A stretch of DNA of 6,351 bases, taken from assembly GCA_007122505.1 (NCBI GenBank), contig SKTQ01000288.1:1-6351 (forward strand), in the 5' to 3' direction. This DNA comes from Bacteroidales bacterium. GTDB lineage: Bacteria; Bacteroidota; Bacteroidia; Bacteroidales; UBA7960. A program made the translations under genes and the position numbers. This document shows, piece by piece, positions 6,054 to 6,351 of the stretch (position 1 is the first letter of the stretch; each line of letters starts with the position of its first letter). Below the pieces are notes generated by a model. That model searched no databases. It saw only the letters and a list, made by a program, of their open reading frames with translations, and was not told the origin of the DNA.

Positions 6054-6351
6054 AAGAAGGATTAACTATCTGAGGATATCTGTGACTGACAGATGCAATC
6101 TCCGCTGCCATTATTGCATGCCGGAGAATGACCCCTGTATGTTACGACATGAGGATATGCTGACGTTTGAGGAAATTCAGCAGGTTGTGGCCATAGCTGT
6201 GCCATTGGGAGTCGACAAAGTTCGGTTGACAGGTGGAGAGCCTTTGGTTCGCAAAGACATTGAAAAGCTTGTTTCAATGATTGCTGCTGTACCGGGCGTT
6301 CGAGACATTGCCATGACCACCAACGGTGTTTTACTGGAAAAATTTGCTGAA
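6037..6351 (+). CDS. moaA: GTP 3',8-cyclase MoaA, 3' end cut off by the window
   Basis: MoaA is the radical-SAM enzyme that, with MoaC, makes cyclic pyranopterin monophosphate from GTP, the first step of molybdenum and tungsten cofactor synthesis. The window holds 105 of the roughly 320-330 expected codons. RISVTDRCNLRCHYCMPE (13-30) contains C20, C24 and C27, the CX3CX2C cluster motif with MoaA wording. LTGGEPLVRKD (64-74) is the SAM-binding GGEP region, and MTTNG (93-97) follows. The second C-terminal cluster and the terminal Gly-Gly lie beyond the window. The reading frame overlaps the end of moeA by 17 bases and has a good ribosome-binding site. It is clearly distinct from the radical-SAM protein at 2658-3695, which has a different motif set and a SPASM-like tail. 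Confidence 0.96.
   Translation, partial: MLDRFKRRINYLRISVTDRCNLRCHYCMPENDPCMLRHEDMLTFEEIQQVVAIAVPLGVDKVRLTGGEPLVRKDIEKLVSMIAAVPGVRDIAMTTNGVLLEKFAE

Overview
This window is a tungsten (or molybdenum) enzyme locus. It carries an aldehyde:ferredoxin oxidoreductase (AOR) gene, a radical-SAM maturase-like gene beside it, and a block of pyranopterin-cofactor genes. A divergent ABC-transporter permease of the tungstate/molybdate type sits to the left. The organism is an anaerobic or facultatively anaerobic bacterium, most likely Bacteroidota. This rests on the moderate GC content, on A-rich start regions with little Shine-Dalgarno signal before some genes, and on a good match to the Bacteroidota promoter (TTTG, 20 bases, TAnnTTTG). 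It is an inference, not a proven assignment.

Layout. Bases 1-429 (minus strand) hold the first 143 codons of a permease that runs off the left edge. Bases 430-742 form a divergent control region with a minus-strand promoter candidate, an interlocked GTTCA/TGAAC palindrome and two TGCACACA repeats 42 bases apart. On the plus strand follow AOR (743-2539), a strong intrinsic terminator (2578-2635), and a radical-SAM protein with SPASM-like cysteines (2658-3695). Next come a MoaD-like sulfur carrier (3775-3999), a ThiF/MoeB/HesA-type adenylyltransferase (4162-4848), MoeA (4878-6053) and the first 105 codons of MoaA (6037 to the right edge).

How the genes work together. The permease would import the oxyanion. 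MoaA starts pterin synthesis from GTP. The adenylyltransferase charges the C-terminal Gly-Gly of the MoaD-like protein so it can supply dithiolene sulfur, and MoeA inserts the metal. AOR is the likely consumer of the cofactor, and the radical-SAM protein is probably its dedicated maturation factor. MoaC, MoaE and MogA/MoaB are not in the window, nor are the transporter's binding protein and ATPase.

No rRNA, tRNA, CRISPR array, insertion sequence or phage gene was seen. The gene set is a recognisable tungstoenzyme cluster rather than a wholly new system. The less familiar parts are the regulatory signals: the divergent operator-like region, the terminator with no room for a promoter before the maturase gene, and a possible leader switch in front of the MoaD-like gene.
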